Source: Clostridiales bacterium
Lineage (GTDB): Bacteria; Bacillota; Clostridia; Oscillospirales; Acutalibacteraceae
Length of the DNA stretch: 37,487 nt
Assembly: GCA_019415925.1 (NCBI GenBank)
Contig: DXYG01000016.1
Span: 1 to 37,487 of the forward strand
Direction: 5' to 3'
Shown: in pieces, positions 8,092 through 17,329 of the stretch
How positions within the stretch are numbered: the stretch's first letter is position 1
Layout of the letters: each line of letters begins with the position of its first letter
Translations under genes and position numbers: made by a program
The notes under the pieces: generated by a model
Databases searched by the model: none
What the model saw: the letters and a program-made list of their open reading frames with translations, nothing else
Told to the model about the DNA's origin: nothing

Positions 8092-8421
8092 GAGTGGAGC
8101 ATATTTGAGTTTGGAGTGTGGAGTTAAGGTCGAGTGGATAGGTTGTAATAATTAAAAAGTTTAGCTCCTGAATTAATTTATATGCGGCTTTGCCGCAGAT
8201 GTTTTTACAAATGTAGGGAACGACCCCTGTGTCGTTCCTAACGGAAATGCATCTTACTTATGTAGGAACAACACAGGGGTTGTTCCCTACACTAAAAACT
8301 AAACGTTAACGATATAACAAAATTAGTTTAGAAAACAAACCTTTCCAAACAAAACGCACTATTACAAATTCGGAGCGAAGCGACCCTTAACTCCAAACTT
8401 CAAACTCCACTCTCCACACTC
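8092..8421. repeat. 330-bp element with imperfect terminal inverted repeats
   Basis: The left end (8092-8132, ending GGAGTTAAGGTCG) and the right end (8381-8421, starting CGACCCTTAACTCC) are imperfect inverted repeats about 40 bp long. Inside are a 74-bp module (8126-8199) that recurs at 12286-12359 and ends in the hairpin TGCGGC-nn-TGCCGCA, and a long hairpin with 29-nt arms (8212-8240 and 8263-8291, TGTAGGGAACGACCCCTGTG type). A GAAAACAAACCTTTCC module also recurs at 12550 and 34800. No coding potential is seen. The block fills the gyrB-thioesterase gap. Confidence 0.7.
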
Positions 8422-8495
8422 AATAAAGTCTATTCCTACGTAAAAATAAATACAAAGCTATAAAAAACATCAATTCTTAAAAAGGGGTTGTGAAA

Positions 8496-8927
8496 ATGCA
8501 TTCAAGGTCAAAAATCACCGTAAGATATGCTGAAACCGACAGAATGGGAATTGCGCACCATTCAAATTATCCCGTCTGGTACGAGGTCGGCAGGACTGAT
8601 TATATAAAAATGTTCGGCACAAGCTACACCGAAATGGAAGAGGCAGGGGTTATGACTCCGCTGAGAAATCTCAACTGCCATTTTAAATTACCTGCCTGCT
8701 ACGAGGACGAGCTGATTATCCGCACGTGGTGTACGGCAATGACATATGCAAGAATTGAGTTTTCCTATACGGTAAAGCGCATTGAATCCGACGGAAGTGA
8801 AACCGAGCTGGGTTACGGCTCAACAGAGCACGGCTTTGTAGACTCAAAAACCTTCAGACCCTGCAATGTTAAAAAAAGACTCCCCGATTTGTTTGAGAAG
8901 ATTAATAATAATATAAAACATTTTTGA
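8496..8927 (+). CDS. Acyl-CoA thioesterase, hot-dog fold (YbgC/FcbC-like)
   Basis: A 143-aa protein of the 4-hydroxybenzoyl-CoA thioesterase superfamily. The active-site region VRYAETDRMGIAHHSNYPVW (9-28) has the conserved Asp (D15) and the G-x-x-H-x-x-N-Y pattern of YbgC-like enzymes. These hydrolyse acyl-CoA or acyl-ACP thioesters; the substrate cannot be told from sequence. ATG 8496 is preferred over GTG 8490 because AGGGG (8483-8487) sits 8 nt upstream. It lies 20 nt before gyrA and may be cotranscribed with it. Its position between gyrB and gyrA is not usual. Confidence 0.88.
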   Translation: MHSRSKITVRYAETDRMGIAHHSNYPVWYEVGRTDYIKMFGTSYTEMEEAGVMTPLRNLNCHFKLPACYEDELIIRTWCTAMTYARIEFSYTVKRIESDGSETELGYGSTEHGFVDSKTFRPCNVKKRLPDLFEKINNNIKHF

Positions 8928-8947
8928 TTTATATTTTGAGGTAAAAA

Positions 8948-11479
8948 ATGGATAATGAACGCAATGAACAATTGAATAATGCAAAAATTATTGACGTAGA
9001 TTTGCAAAATGAAATGCGCAAGAGCTTTCTTGATTACTCAATGAGCGTAATCGTTGCTCGTGCGCTCCCCGACGTTCGTGACGGCTTAAAGCCTGTTCAC
9101 AGACGTATTCTCTACACGATGTACGAAAGAGGTCTTGAGCCGTCAAAGCCCTACCACAAGTGCGCCGATACGGTAGGTTCTGTGCTCGGTGCGTATCACC
9201 CCCACGGCGACGCTTCCGTTTACGACGCTATGGTAAGACTTGCTCAGGACTTCTCAATGAGATATATGCTTGTTGACGGTCACGGTAACTTCGGTTCTGT
9301 CGACGGCGACCCGCCTGCCGCTTACCGTTACACAGAGGCGAGAATGAGCAAAATCTCTATGGATATGCTCACCGACATTGACAAGGACACAGTTGATTTT
9401 ATCCCTAACTACGACGACCGACTCAAGGAGCCTGTTGTTTTGCCCAGCCGTTTCCCAAATCTTCTTGTAAACGGCTCAAGCGGTATCGCCGTTGGTATGG
9501 CTACCAACATTCCTCCGCACAACCTTGGTGAAACAATTGACGCAGTCTGTATGCTTATCGACAATCCTGACGCAGAGGTTGCCGACTTAATGGAGTGTAT
9601 GCCGGGTCCCGACTTCCCGACAGGCGGCATTATTATGGGCAGAAGCGGAATTCGTGCCGCTTACGCAACCGGCAAGGGCAGAATTACCGTTCGTGCAAAG
9701 ACGGAAATTGTCGAGGGCAAGAACGGCAGATTCAAGATTGTTGTTACCGAGCTTCCGTATCAGGTCAACAAGGCAAGGCTTATCGAGCATATTGCCGAGC
9801 TTGTTAAGGACAAGAAAATGGAGGGCATTTCTAACATTGAGGACCACTCCGACCGTCAGGGTATGCACATTGAAATCGATATCAAGCGTGACGCTTCCCC
9901 TCAGATTGTGCTTAATCAGCTTTTCTCATTTACTCAGCTTCAGGTGACATTCGGCGCAATTATGCTTGCAATTGTTGAAGGCGAGCCTAAAATTCTTACG
10001 CTCAAGGAAATGCTCAGGTGCTACATAGATTTTCAGGAGGACGTAATCCGCCGTCGTACCGAGTTTGATTTAAAAAAGGCTCAGGACAGAGCGCATATCC
10101 TCGAAGGTCTTAAAATCGCAATCGACTTTATCGACGAAGTAATCGAAATAATCAGACACAGCAAGGATTTGCAGAGTGCAAGAGCTTCTCTTATGGAGCG
10201 TTTCGGTCTTGACGAGGTTCAGGCACAGGCTATTGTCCAGATGCGTTTAGGACAGCTCACAAATATGGAGCGTGCCAAGATTGAGGACGAAATTGCTGCA
10301 TTACAGGCAAAAATCAAGGAATTTTCGGACATCCTTGCAAGCGAAACAAGAAAGCTTGAAATTGTCAAGGACGAGCTCCTTGCAATCAGAAATAAATACG
10401 CCGACCCCAGACGTACCGAAATCTGCTCAGTCAGCGGCGAGGTTGACATTGAGGACCTCATTCCGCAGGAGGAGTGCGTTTTAACACTCACACAGTTCGG
10501 CTACGTAAAGCGACTCTCGGTTGATACCTACAAGATTCAGCGCAGGGGAGGCAGAGGTGTTTCTGGTATGTCACGCCGTGAAGAGGACGTTGCAACCGAA
10601 ATGTTCATCATCAATTCCCACGACTACGTGCTGTTCTTCACCGACAAGGGCAGAGTCTACAGATTGAAATGCTACGAGGTTCCCGAAGGCTCAAGGCAGT
10701 CAAAGGGCATTAATATTGCAAATCTTCTGCCGATTTCGCCCGACGAAAAGGTAACCTCAATGATTAGAGTGCCCGAATTTGACGAGAATAAGTACCTTAT
10801 TATGGTAACAAGGCAGGGCATCATCAAGCGTATTGCACTCAATGCGTACAATACGGCACGAAAGGGCGGACTTATTGCGCTTGAGCTCAACGAGGGCGAC
10901 GAGCTTGCGTGGGTAAGAATGACCGACGGCAATCAGCAGGTTATCGTTGCAACCAAGAAGGGTGTTGCAATCCGCTTTAATGAAACCGACGTACGTGAAA
11001 TGGGCAGACAGGCAAGAGGCGTAAAGGCACTCAAACTCAAAGAGGGCGACTGCGTTGTCGGAATGAGCGTTGTGCGTGAGGGCGGACTTGTGCTGACCGT
11101 TTCCGAAACAGGCTACGGCAGACTTTCAAGTCCTGACGATTACCGTATTCAGAGCCGAGGCGGCAAGGGACTTACAAACTACCACGTTGAAAAGTACGGT
11201 GACGTTGCCGCAATCAAGGTTGTTGACATAAAAGATGATATTATCATCATTTCGCAGGAGGGCATAATCATCAGAATTGCCGCAGAGTCAATCAGAGTTT
11301 GCTCACGTCCGTCAAAGGGCGTTACCGTTATGAAGGTGAACGACGGCGACAGAGTAGTTACAATCGCACGTGCACCACACGAATCGGAGGAAGAAAATTC
11401 CGAAAATCCGAATGAAACGGAAGAAACTGCACAGGATAATTCTGTAGAGCAGGAAACACCGACAGACGAAAATAAATAA
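8948..11479 (+). CDS. gyrA: DNA gyrase subunit A
   Basis: DNA-cleaving and DNA-wrapping subunit of gyrase. The 843-aa protein has the winged-helix breakage-reunion domain with catalytic Tyr128 in AAYRYTEAR, a coiled-coil tower region (about 380-490), and a beta-pinwheel C-terminal domain with the GyrA-box QRRGGRG. The last 30 or so residues are acidic. In the quinolone-resistance region, HPHGDASVYD (84-93) has Ala89 where E. coli has Ser83, with Ser90 and Asp93 following. GAGG lies just before the ATG. The gene ends at a GC-rich hairpin. Confidence 0.98.
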   Translation: MDNERNEQLNNAKIIDVDLQNEMRKSFLDYSMSVIVARALPDVRDGLKPVHRRILYTMYERGLEPSKPYHKCADTVGSVLGAYHPHGDASVYDAMVRLAQDFSMRYMLVDGHGNFGSVDGDPPAAYRYTEARMSKISMDMLTDIDKDTVDFIPNYDDRLKEPVVLPSRFPNLLVNGSSGIAVGMATNIPPHNLGETIDAVCMLIDNPDAEVADLMECMPGPDFPTGGIIMGRSGIRAAYATGKGRITVRAKTEIVEGKNGRFKIVVTELPYQVNKARLIEHIAELVKDKKMEGISNIEDHSDRQGMHIEIDIKRDASPQIVLNQLFSFTQLQVTFGAIMLAIVEGEPKILTLKEMLRCYIDFQEDVIRRRTEFDLKKAQDRAHILEGLKIAIDFIDEVIEIIRHSKDLQSARASLMERFGLDEVQAQAIVQMRLGQLTNMERAKIEDEIAALQAKIKEFSDILASETRKLEIVKDELLAIRNKYADPRRTEICSVSGEVDIEDLIPQEECVLTLTQFGYVKRLSVDTYKIQRRGGRGVSGMSRREEDVATEMFIINSHDYVLFFTDKGRVYRLKCYEVPEGSRQSKGINIANLLPISPDEKVTSMIRVPEFDENKYLIMVTRQGIIKRIALNAYNTARKGGLIALELNEGDELAWVRMTDGNQQVIVATKKGVAIRFNETDVREMGRQARGVKALKLKEGDCVVGMSVVREGGLVLTVSETGYGRLSSPDDYRIQSRGGKGLTNYHVEKYGDVAAIKVVDIKDDIIIISQEGIIIRIAAESIRVCSRPSKGVTVMKVNDGDRVVTIARAPHESEEENSENPNETEETAQDNSVEQETPTDENK

Positions 11480-11486
11480 TAAATAA

Positions 11487-11505
11487 GGGCGGATTTTATC
11501 CGCCC
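11487..11505 (+). terminator. Hairpin after gyrA
   Basis: An 8-bp perfect stem GGGCGGAT/ATCCGCCC with loop TTT starts 7 nt after the gyrA stop. Only a weak T-tract follows (TAATCGTTAT), so it may be an inefficient terminator or a 3'-stabilising hairpin. Confidence 0.55.
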
Positions 11506-11540
11506 TAATCGTTATAACAATCTAAGAATTAACAATTAAT

Positions 11541-12275
11541 ATGAAAAAATTAATTATATCTTTTCTTATAATATCAACCGTAATTTTTTGCGGATGTAAT
11601 GACAGCAATAATTCAATAGACGTTGAACAGCCCGAAAAAATCGCAACGGGCGATCAGATATTTTCAGCAAAAAACGAAAACGCCGTTGAAGAAAGCGACA
11701 ACGTAAACGGTATGCGATTTACGCTGACGCTCGCTGAGTTTACCGAAAAGTACAACGAAATTGCAAGAAAAACAGACGGAATTCTTGCAATCAACAAGGA
11801 AAAGTGGAAGGTAAACGGAGATGAAAAAACCGACACTAACGGCGTTGAAATCCGCTACTATTACTATGACGAAACCGACACAAACTTTACCGCAACGGTT
11901 GAGGTGCAGACGGGTAAAATTCTGAATATCGGGTGCGGAACAACAATGTCAAACTTCGTTGCACAGGACGTAAATTCAAGCAACAGCGATAAAATTCTCA
12001 AAAAATCTGCTGTTATGGCGGCGGCAGTCTGTCAGTTCCCGACAGACAGTCTGGACGTTTTGCAGGACATTTTCTACCGCACAACGTTTGATTTAAGCAA
12101 TTCATTTTGGTACCAGGGCTTTATTTTTACGCTGAGCACGCAGGAAAATAAGTCCGACAGCGAAAAAAGCGTAATGCTGTTGCGTGTTTTCCCTGTAAAG
12201 GACGAGCTTAAGGATGAGTGGAAGGTGACAGACTATGAGGTTTACGCTGCATCTGCTCCCGTCGCAACGGAATAA
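11541..12275 (+). CDS. Putative lipoprotein, unknown function
   Basis: A 244-aa protein with a lipoprotein-type signal: MKK, a hydrophobic stretch (4-16) and FCGC, where Cys19 after Gly18 is the likely lipidated residue (Cys17 is the alternative). The mature part is hydrophilic and Asn/Asp/Glu/Lys-rich, with a predicted secreted alpha/beta character. I do not recognise a domain. No convincing SD precedes the ATG (AGAATTAACAATTAAT). It is preceded by the gyrA hairpin and followed by a repeat block, so it may be monocistronic. Expected location is the outer face of the membrane. Confidence 0.75.
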   Translation: MKKLIISFLIISTVIFCGCNDSNNSIDVEQPEKIATGDQIFSAKNENAVEESDNVNGMRFTLTLAEFTEKYNEIARKTDGILAINKEKWKVNGDEKTDTNGVEIRYYYYDETDTNFTATVEVQTGKILNIGCGTTMSNFVAQDVNSSNSDKILKKSAVMAAAVCQFPTDSLDVLQDIFYRTTFDLSNSFWYQGFIFTLSTQENKSDSEKSVMLLRVFPVKDELKDEWKVTDYEVYAASAPVATE

Positions 12276-12285
12276 ATTAACAATT

Positions 12286-12592
12286 AAGGTCGAGTGGATA
12301 GGTTGGAATAATTCAAAAGTTTAATTCCCGAATTAATTTATATGCGGCGTTGCCGCAGAGATTATATTATTGTATCAGCAAACTATGTTCGCCATATTTC
12401 ATAAATTGCGTTGCAATTTATGAAACGGGACGTCAAGGATGCCGTCCCCTACGGCTATACAGGAAACAGTTGCAGTACTATCGTAGGGACACGGCGTGCC
12501 GTGTCCGCAGTGGAAAGCAAACTTTACCAAATTAACCGTAGTTATAGAGGAAAACAAACCTTTCCGTAGGGGACGGCTTCCCAGACGTCCCC
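12286..12592. repeat. Mosaic repeat block between lipoprotein gene and pncC
   Basis: Three modules. 12286-12359 matches 8126-8199. 12386-12467 is the reverse complement of 17432-17513, with 4 differences in 82 bases, and includes a 14-bp-arm hairpin (TTCATAAATTGC/GCAATTTATGAA). 12482-12591 matches 34733-34840 and runs from CGTAGGGACACGG to GGGGACGGCTTCCCAGACG. Nothing in the block looks coding. Confidence 0.75.
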
Positions 12593-12628
12593 ATATGTAC
12601 AAATTGTAAATTTAAAGGGGTAATTTAA

Positions 12629-13183
12629 ATGATAACTCTGAATGAAACAGATATAATCCAGCTTTTACGAAAAAACAATTTAAACGCAGACACATTGCAG
12701 GAAAACGTCGTTTTGACGCTTATGAAAAAGAAGCTCAAAGTCGCAACCGCCGAAAGCTGTACAGGCGGACTTGTCAGCGAGCGCATAACACGTGTGAGCG
12801 GCTCAAGCGAGGTTTTCGACTGCGGAATCTGCTCCTACTCAAACGAAATCAAGCATAAAATTCTCGGCGTAAGCGAGGAAACGCTCAGCGTCCTCGGCGC
12901 AGTTTCTGCCGAAACCGCAATTCAGATGGCTGAGGGCGTAAAAAAGCTGTCGGGTGCCGACATAGGAATCAGCACAACGGGAATCGCAGGTCCGACAGGC
13001 GGCACTCCCGAAAAACCCGTCGGTCTTGTGTACTGCGGAGTGTGTACAAAAAACAAAACTTATGCATTAAAGCTGGATTTCAGCCTTGCCTCAAACAGGG
13101 CTGACGCTCGCAATTACATCAGAAAACTTACTTCTGATGCGGTTTTATTCACAATTTTAAACATTATTTACGAGCAAATGTAA
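12629..13183 (+). CDS. pncC: Nicotinamide-nucleotide amidohydrolase (CinA C-terminal domain)
   Basis: A 184-aa stand-alone CinA C-terminal domain enzyme. It deamidates nicotinamide mononucleotide to nicotinic acid mononucleotide, recycling NMN (for instance the NMN released by NAD-dependent DNA ligase). Conserved motifs are present: ATAESCTGG (39-47), and the TTGIAGPTGGTPEKPVG loop near 116-132. The N-terminal 25 or so residues are an extra helical segment. AAAGGGG lies about 8 nt before the ATG. The molybdopterin-binding N-terminal half of full CinA is absent, as is common for PncC proteins. Confidence 0.92.
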   Translation: MITLNETDIIQLLRKNNLNADTLQENVVLTLMKKKLKVATAESCTGGLVSERITRVSGSSEVFDCGICSYSNEIKHKILGVSEETLSVLGAVSAETAIQMAEGVKKLSGADIGISTTGIAGPTGGTPEKPVGLVYCGVCTKNKTYALKLDFSLASNRADARNYIRKLTSDAVLFTILNIIYEQM

Positions 13184-13220
13184 AACAAAGTAATAATAAA
13201 GTAAGAATTCTAAAAAAAAC

Positions 13221-13249
13221 TTGTAAAAAAAACTATTATGTGCTAATAT
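13221..13249 (+). promoter_or_regulatory. Probable promoter of malQ-glgP
   Basis: TTGTAA (13221-13226), a 17-nt spacer and TAATAT (13244-13249). The roughly 90-nt leader holds a short hairpin, GGGCG-TATTG-CGCCC (13273-13287), and another possible one, AAACT/AGTTT, before the SD. No catabolite-response (cre) site is obvious. Confidence 0.5.
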
Positions 13250-13338
13250 TATATTGATACTGTGAAGCTGTGGGGCGTATTGCGCCCAAACTTTGCAGAG
13301 TTTAAAATTTAATATCCGTCAGAATGGAGTTGATTTTT

Positions 13339-14835
13339 ATGGCTAGAAGCGCAGGTATTCTTCTCTCGATTACTTCGCTTCCGTCCCCCTACGGAATCGG
13401 CACCATCGGCAAAGAGGCTCGCAAATTCGCTGACTTCCTCAAAAAGGCAGGTCAGACTGTTTGGCAGATTCTCCCCGTTGGTCCGACAAGCTACGGCGAT
13501 TCACCGTACCAGTCCTTTTCAACCTACGCAGGCAATCCCTACCTGATTGACCTCGACACTCTCTGCGACGAAGGTCTTGTTACCAAAGAGCAGATTGAAA
13601 GTTTTGACTGGGGCAGTAACAATGCCGAAGTTGATTACGAAAAAATTTACAACAGCAGATTTGAAGTTTTGAAGATTGCTTACAACAACTTTAAAAAGCT
13701 CAGCAAGGACGAGCAGAAAGCCTTTTCGTCATTCAAGCGCAAAAACTGCAAGTGGCTGAAAAACTATGCGCTTTATATGGCTGTTAAAAAGAGCTTTAAT
13801 ATGGTTTCGTGGACAGAATGGCCCGACGAAGAAATCAAAATGCACGAAGAAACGGCTGTTAAGCGTTACGAGCGCAAGCTCAAGGACGAGGTTGACTTCT
13901 GGAAGTTCGTTCAGTTCAAGTTCTACGAGCAGTGGGAGTCCTTCCGTGCATACGTAAACGGACTCGGAATTAAGATTCTGGGAGATATGCCTATCTACGT
14001 TGCAATGGACAGCGCAGACACCTGGGCAAATCCCGAGCTGTTCCAGCTCTATGACGACGGCGACCCAATTGCAGTTGCAGGCTGTCCGCCCGACTATTTC
14101 TCCGAAACAGGTCAGCTCTGGGGTAACCCCCTCTATGACTGGGATTACCTTGAGCAGACAGATTACGAGTGGTGGTTTGAGCGTATTAAGGCGGCTTCAA
14201 AGCTGTATGACATTACAAGAATCGACCACTTCAGAGCTTTTGCAAGCTACTATTCAATTCCGTACCCTGCCGAGAACGCAATCAACGGCGAATGGGTTGT
14301 AGGTCCGAGAATCAAGTTCTTCAATATGATGGAAGAAGAGCTCGGCAAGATTGACATTGTTGCAGAGGACCTCGGTACTCTTACTCCCGACGTAACCGAG
14401 CTTATGGAGCAGACAGGCTATCCGGGAATGAAGGTTCTTGAATTTGCTTTTGACAGCGGCGAGGAGAACGACTACCTGCCGCATAAATATACAGAAAACT
14501 GCGTAGTTTATACGGGTACTCACGACAACGACACCCTTATGGGCTGGGTTGAAACGGCTAAACCCGACGACATTGCTTACGCAAGAAGCTACTGCAAAAT
14601 GCCTGACGACGAGCCCTTTAACTGGGGACTTATCCGTGTAGCTTACGAAAGCAAGGCAGGAATGGCAATCGTTCCTATGCAGGATATTTTAGGTCTTGGC
14701 AAGGACGCAAGAATGAACACTCCGTCAACTCTCGGCGGAAACTGGACGTGGCGACTCGAAAGCGATGCTCTCACAGAAGAGCTTGCAGATAAATTAAAAA
14801 CAATGTCTGTAAATAGCGGACGACTGGAGGACTAA
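13339..14835 (+). CDS. malQ: 4-alpha-glucanotransferase (amylomaltase, GH77)
   Basis: Transfers glucan segments between maltodextrins, releasing glucose and making longer chains for phosphorylase. From ATG 13339 (GGAG 9 nt upstream; ATG 13324 lacks an SD) the protein is 498 aa, the normal size. GH77 catalytic residues are visible: nucleophile D296 in TRIDHFRAF, acid/base E343 in VAEDLGTL, and D396 in TGTHDNDT. The N-terminal LLSITSLPSPYGIGTIG segment is typical. It is cytoplasmic, with no signal peptide. Its stop is 3 nt before glgP, so the two form an operon for intracellular maltodextrin or glycogen use. Confidence 0.96.
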   Translation: MARSAGILLSITSLPSPYGIGTIGKEARKFADFLKKAGQTVWQILPVGPTSYGDSPYQSFSTYAGNPYLIDLDTLCDEGLVTKEQIESFDWGSNNAEVDYEKIYNSRFEVLKIAYNNFKKLSKDEQKAFSSFKRKNCKWLKNYALYMAVKKSFNMVSWTEWPDEEIKMHEETAVKRYERKLKDEVDFWKFVQFKFYEQWESFRAYVNGLGIKILGDMPIYVAMDSADTWANPELFQLYDDGDPIAVAGCPPDYFSETGQLWGNPLYDWDYLEQTDYEWWFERIKAASKLYDITRIDHFRAFASYYSIPYPAENAINGEWVVGPRIKFFNMMEEELGKIDIVAEDLGTLTPDVTELMEQTGYPGMKVLEFAFDSGEENDYLPHKYTENCVVYTGTHDNDTLMGWVETAKPDDIAYARSYCKMPDDEPFNWGLIRVAYESKAGMAIVPMQDILGLGKDARMNTPSTLGGNWTWRLESDALTEELADKLKTMSVNSGRLED

Positions 14836-14838
14836 ACA

Positions 14839-17214
14839 ATGGGTAATATTATGGAAAAGCTTGAACTCACAGCACAGTCTATGTATTGCAAAAAGGTTGA
14901 AGAGCTTACTCCTTCCGAGCTTCATCTTTCTCTCGGCAAGGCTGTTATGGGCGAAATTGCAGATAACTGGGCAAAGAGCAAGGCTAAACACAACAGCGAA
15001 CGCAGAGCTTACTATTTCTCAGCAGAGTTCCTTATGGGCAGAATGATGTACAACAACCTCTACTGCCTCGGAATCCTTGAAGACGTTAAGAAAATGCTCA
15101 AGAAAAAGGGCGTTGACATCAACGTGTTTGAGGACATCGATGACGCTGCTCTCGGTAACGGCGGTCTCGGCAGACTCGCAGCCTGCTATCTCGACAGTGC
15201 CGCAACTCAGGAAGTTCCGCTTGACGGCTACGGCATCCGCTATAAATACGGTCTTTTCAAGCAGCTTATCGAGGACGGCTATCAGGTAGAAGTTGCCGAC
15301 AACTGGCAGAGATTCGAAGACCCCTGGTGCATCAGAAAAGAGGACGAGGCTGTAACAGTTTCCTTCAAAGATCAGACTGTTAAGGCTGTTCCCTACGATA
15401 TGGCTGTTATCGGCTGCAAGACAGACAACATCAACACACTCCGTCTGTGGCAGTCTGAGGCTGTAAACGATTTTGACTTTACTGCCTTCAACGACACACA
15501 GTACGACAAAGCTGTTAAGGAGAAGAACGACGCTGAGAACATCTCAAAGGTTCTTTATCCCAACGATAACAAGTACGAGGGCAAGGTGCTCCGCTTAAAG
15601 CAGCAGTATTTCTTCTGCTCAGCTTCACTTCAGGACATTATGCGCCGCTACAAGGCAAAGCACGGCAAAGATTTCAGCTTCTTTGCAAAAGAAAACGCAA
15701 TTCAGCTTAACGATACACACCCCGTATCCTGCGTTCCCGAGCTTGTAAGACTTCTCCAGAACGAAGGTTTTAACTTTGACGAGGCATTCGAAATTGCAAG
15801 AAAGACCTGCTCATACACTAACCACACAGTTTTAGGCGAGGCTCTTGAAAAGTGGCCTGCTGACCTTATGACTCAGGTTATCCCCGACATTTACCACATC
15901 ATCACTCTTATTGCCAACAAATGTCAGGAAGAGCTTACTGCAAAGGGCGTTCCCGAAGAAATGAAGGCTAAAATGCGCATTATCGACGGCAACGTTGTTC
16001 ATATGGCAAGACTTGCAACATATGCCGCTACTTATGTAAACGGTGTTGCACAGCTCCACACAGAAATCCTCAAGGACGACGTTCTTAAGGAGTGGTATCA
16101 GGTATATCCCGAGAGATTCCAGAACAAGACAAACGGTATCACACAGCGCCGTTGGTTAGGTCTTTGCAACCCCGAGCTTTCTGCTCTTATCACAGAGAAG
16201 GTTGGCTCTGACGAGTGGCTTACTGACCTTTCACTCATTTCAAAGCTCAACGACTGTATGGACGCAAGAACAATCACAAAGTTCAACAACATCAAGAAGA
16301 AGAAGAAGGTTCAGCTTGCCGAGTACATCAAGAAGATGGATGGCTTTGACATCAACCCTGATTCAATCTACGATGTTCAGGTTAAGCGTCTTCACGAGTA
16401 CAAGAGACAGCTTTTAAACGCTTTCTCAATTCTTACAATCTACTACAGATTAAAGGACAAGAAGCTCACTAATTGGACTCCCACAACCTTCATCTTCGGT
16501 GCAAAGGCAGCTCCCGGTTACGCAAGAGCAAAGGCAATCATTAAGTACATCAACGAGATTGCAAACCTTGTAAACAACGACCCCGATACAAAGGATTTAC
16601 TTCAGGTTTACTTCATTTCAAACTACAACGTATCTTACGCTGAGAAGATTGTTGTTGCTGCTGATATTTCAGAGCAGACTTCAACAGCAGGTCTTGAGGC
16701 TTCGGGTACAGGTAATATGAAGTTTATGCTCAACGGTGCGGTTACACTCGGCACATATGACGGTGCTAACATCGAAATCGCAGAGTGCGCAGGTGAAGAG
16801 AACGAGTACATCTTCGGCGCAAGAGTTGAGGATATCGAAAGACTTAAGAAAGAGGGCTACAATCCCAAGGCTCTTTATGACGCTAACCCCGAAATCAGAA
16901 GAGTTATCGATACACTTATCGACGGCACATTTGACGACGACGGCGCTCAGGGCGAGGGCAGCTTCAGAGAACTCCACGATGCACTCCTCAAGGGTACATC
17001 TTGGCAGGTTGCCGACCACTACTTCCTCCTCTACGATCTTCCCCTTTATGTTGACGCAAAAATCAAGGCTAACGCTGATTATGCAGACAGAAAGGCATTC
17101 GGCAAGAAGTGCCTGATGAACGTTGCTAATGCAGGCAAGTTCTCATCAGACCGTGCTATTGTAGAGTATGCTAAGGAAATCTGGCACACATCATACAAGG
17201 GTATGAAGAAATAA
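14839..17214 (+). CDS. glgP: Glycogen/maltodextrin phosphorylase (GT35)
   Basis: Releases glucose-1-phosphate from alpha-1,4-glucans with pyridoxal phosphate as cofactor. The 791-aa protein carries the PLP-lysine motif EASGTGNMK (K628), the QLNDTHP motif and YAEKIVVAADISEQTSTAG in the C-terminal domain. GGAGG precedes the ATG by 8 nt. Codon choice (many AAG, CTT and CTC) looks more biased than in the neighbours, suggesting high expression. It works with MalQ just upstream and probably with the GH13 enzyme at 24-26 kb. Confidence 0.97.
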   Translation: MGNIMEKLELTAQSMYCKKVEELTPSELHLSLGKAVMGEIADNWAKSKAKHNSERRAYYFSAEFLMGRMMYNNLYCLGILEDVKKMLKKKGVDINVFEDIDDAALGNGGLGRLAACYLDSAATQEVPLDGYGIRYKYGLFKQLIEDGYQVEVADNWQRFEDPWCIRKEDEAVTVSFKDQTVKAVPYDMAVIGCKTDNINTLRLWQSEAVNDFDFTAFNDTQYDKAVKEKNDAENISKVLYPNDNKYEGKVLRLKQQYFFCSASLQDIMRRYKAKHGKDFSFFAKENAIQLNDTHPVSCVPELVRLLQNEGFNFDEAFEIARKTCSYTNHTVLGEALEKWPADLMTQVIPDIYHIITLIANKCQEELTAKGVPEEMKAKMRIIDGNVVHMARLATYAATYVNGVAQLHTEILKDDVLKEWYQVYPERFQNKTNGITQRRWLGLCNPELSALITEKVGSDEWLTDLSLISKLNDCMDARTITKFNNIKKKKKVQLAEYIKKMDGFDINPDSIYDVQVKRLHEYKRQLLNAFSILTIYYRLKDKKLTNWTPTTFIFGAKAAPGYARAKAIIKYINEIANLVNNDPDTKDLLQVYFISNYNVSYAEKIVVAADISEQTSTAGLEASGTGNMKFMLNGAVTLGTYDGANIEIAECAGEENEYIFGARVEDIERLKKEGYNPKALYDANPEIRRVIDTLIDGTFDDDGAQGEGSFRELHDALLKGTSWQVADHYFLLYDLPLYVDAKIKANADYADRKAFGKKCLMNVANAGKFSSDRAIVEYAKEIWHTSYKGMKK

Positions 17215-17250
17215 TTTGCCGAAAAATCGGCTCGCAATATGCAAACACAA

Positions 17251-17289
17251 GTCGGGCTGATCGTTTTTGGTCAGCCCGACTTTGCTTTT
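17251..17289 (+). terminator. Rho-independent terminator of malQ-glgP
   Basis: A perfect 10-bp stem GTCGGGCTGA (17251-17260) / TCAGCCCGAC (17271-17280) with a 10-nt loop, followed by TTTGCTTTT. It is a strong candidate terminator 36 nt after glgP. Confidence 0.88.
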
Positions 17290-17329
17290 ATTAAACTTGA
17301 TTAATTAAAATTACAGTTTGCTATTAAGA

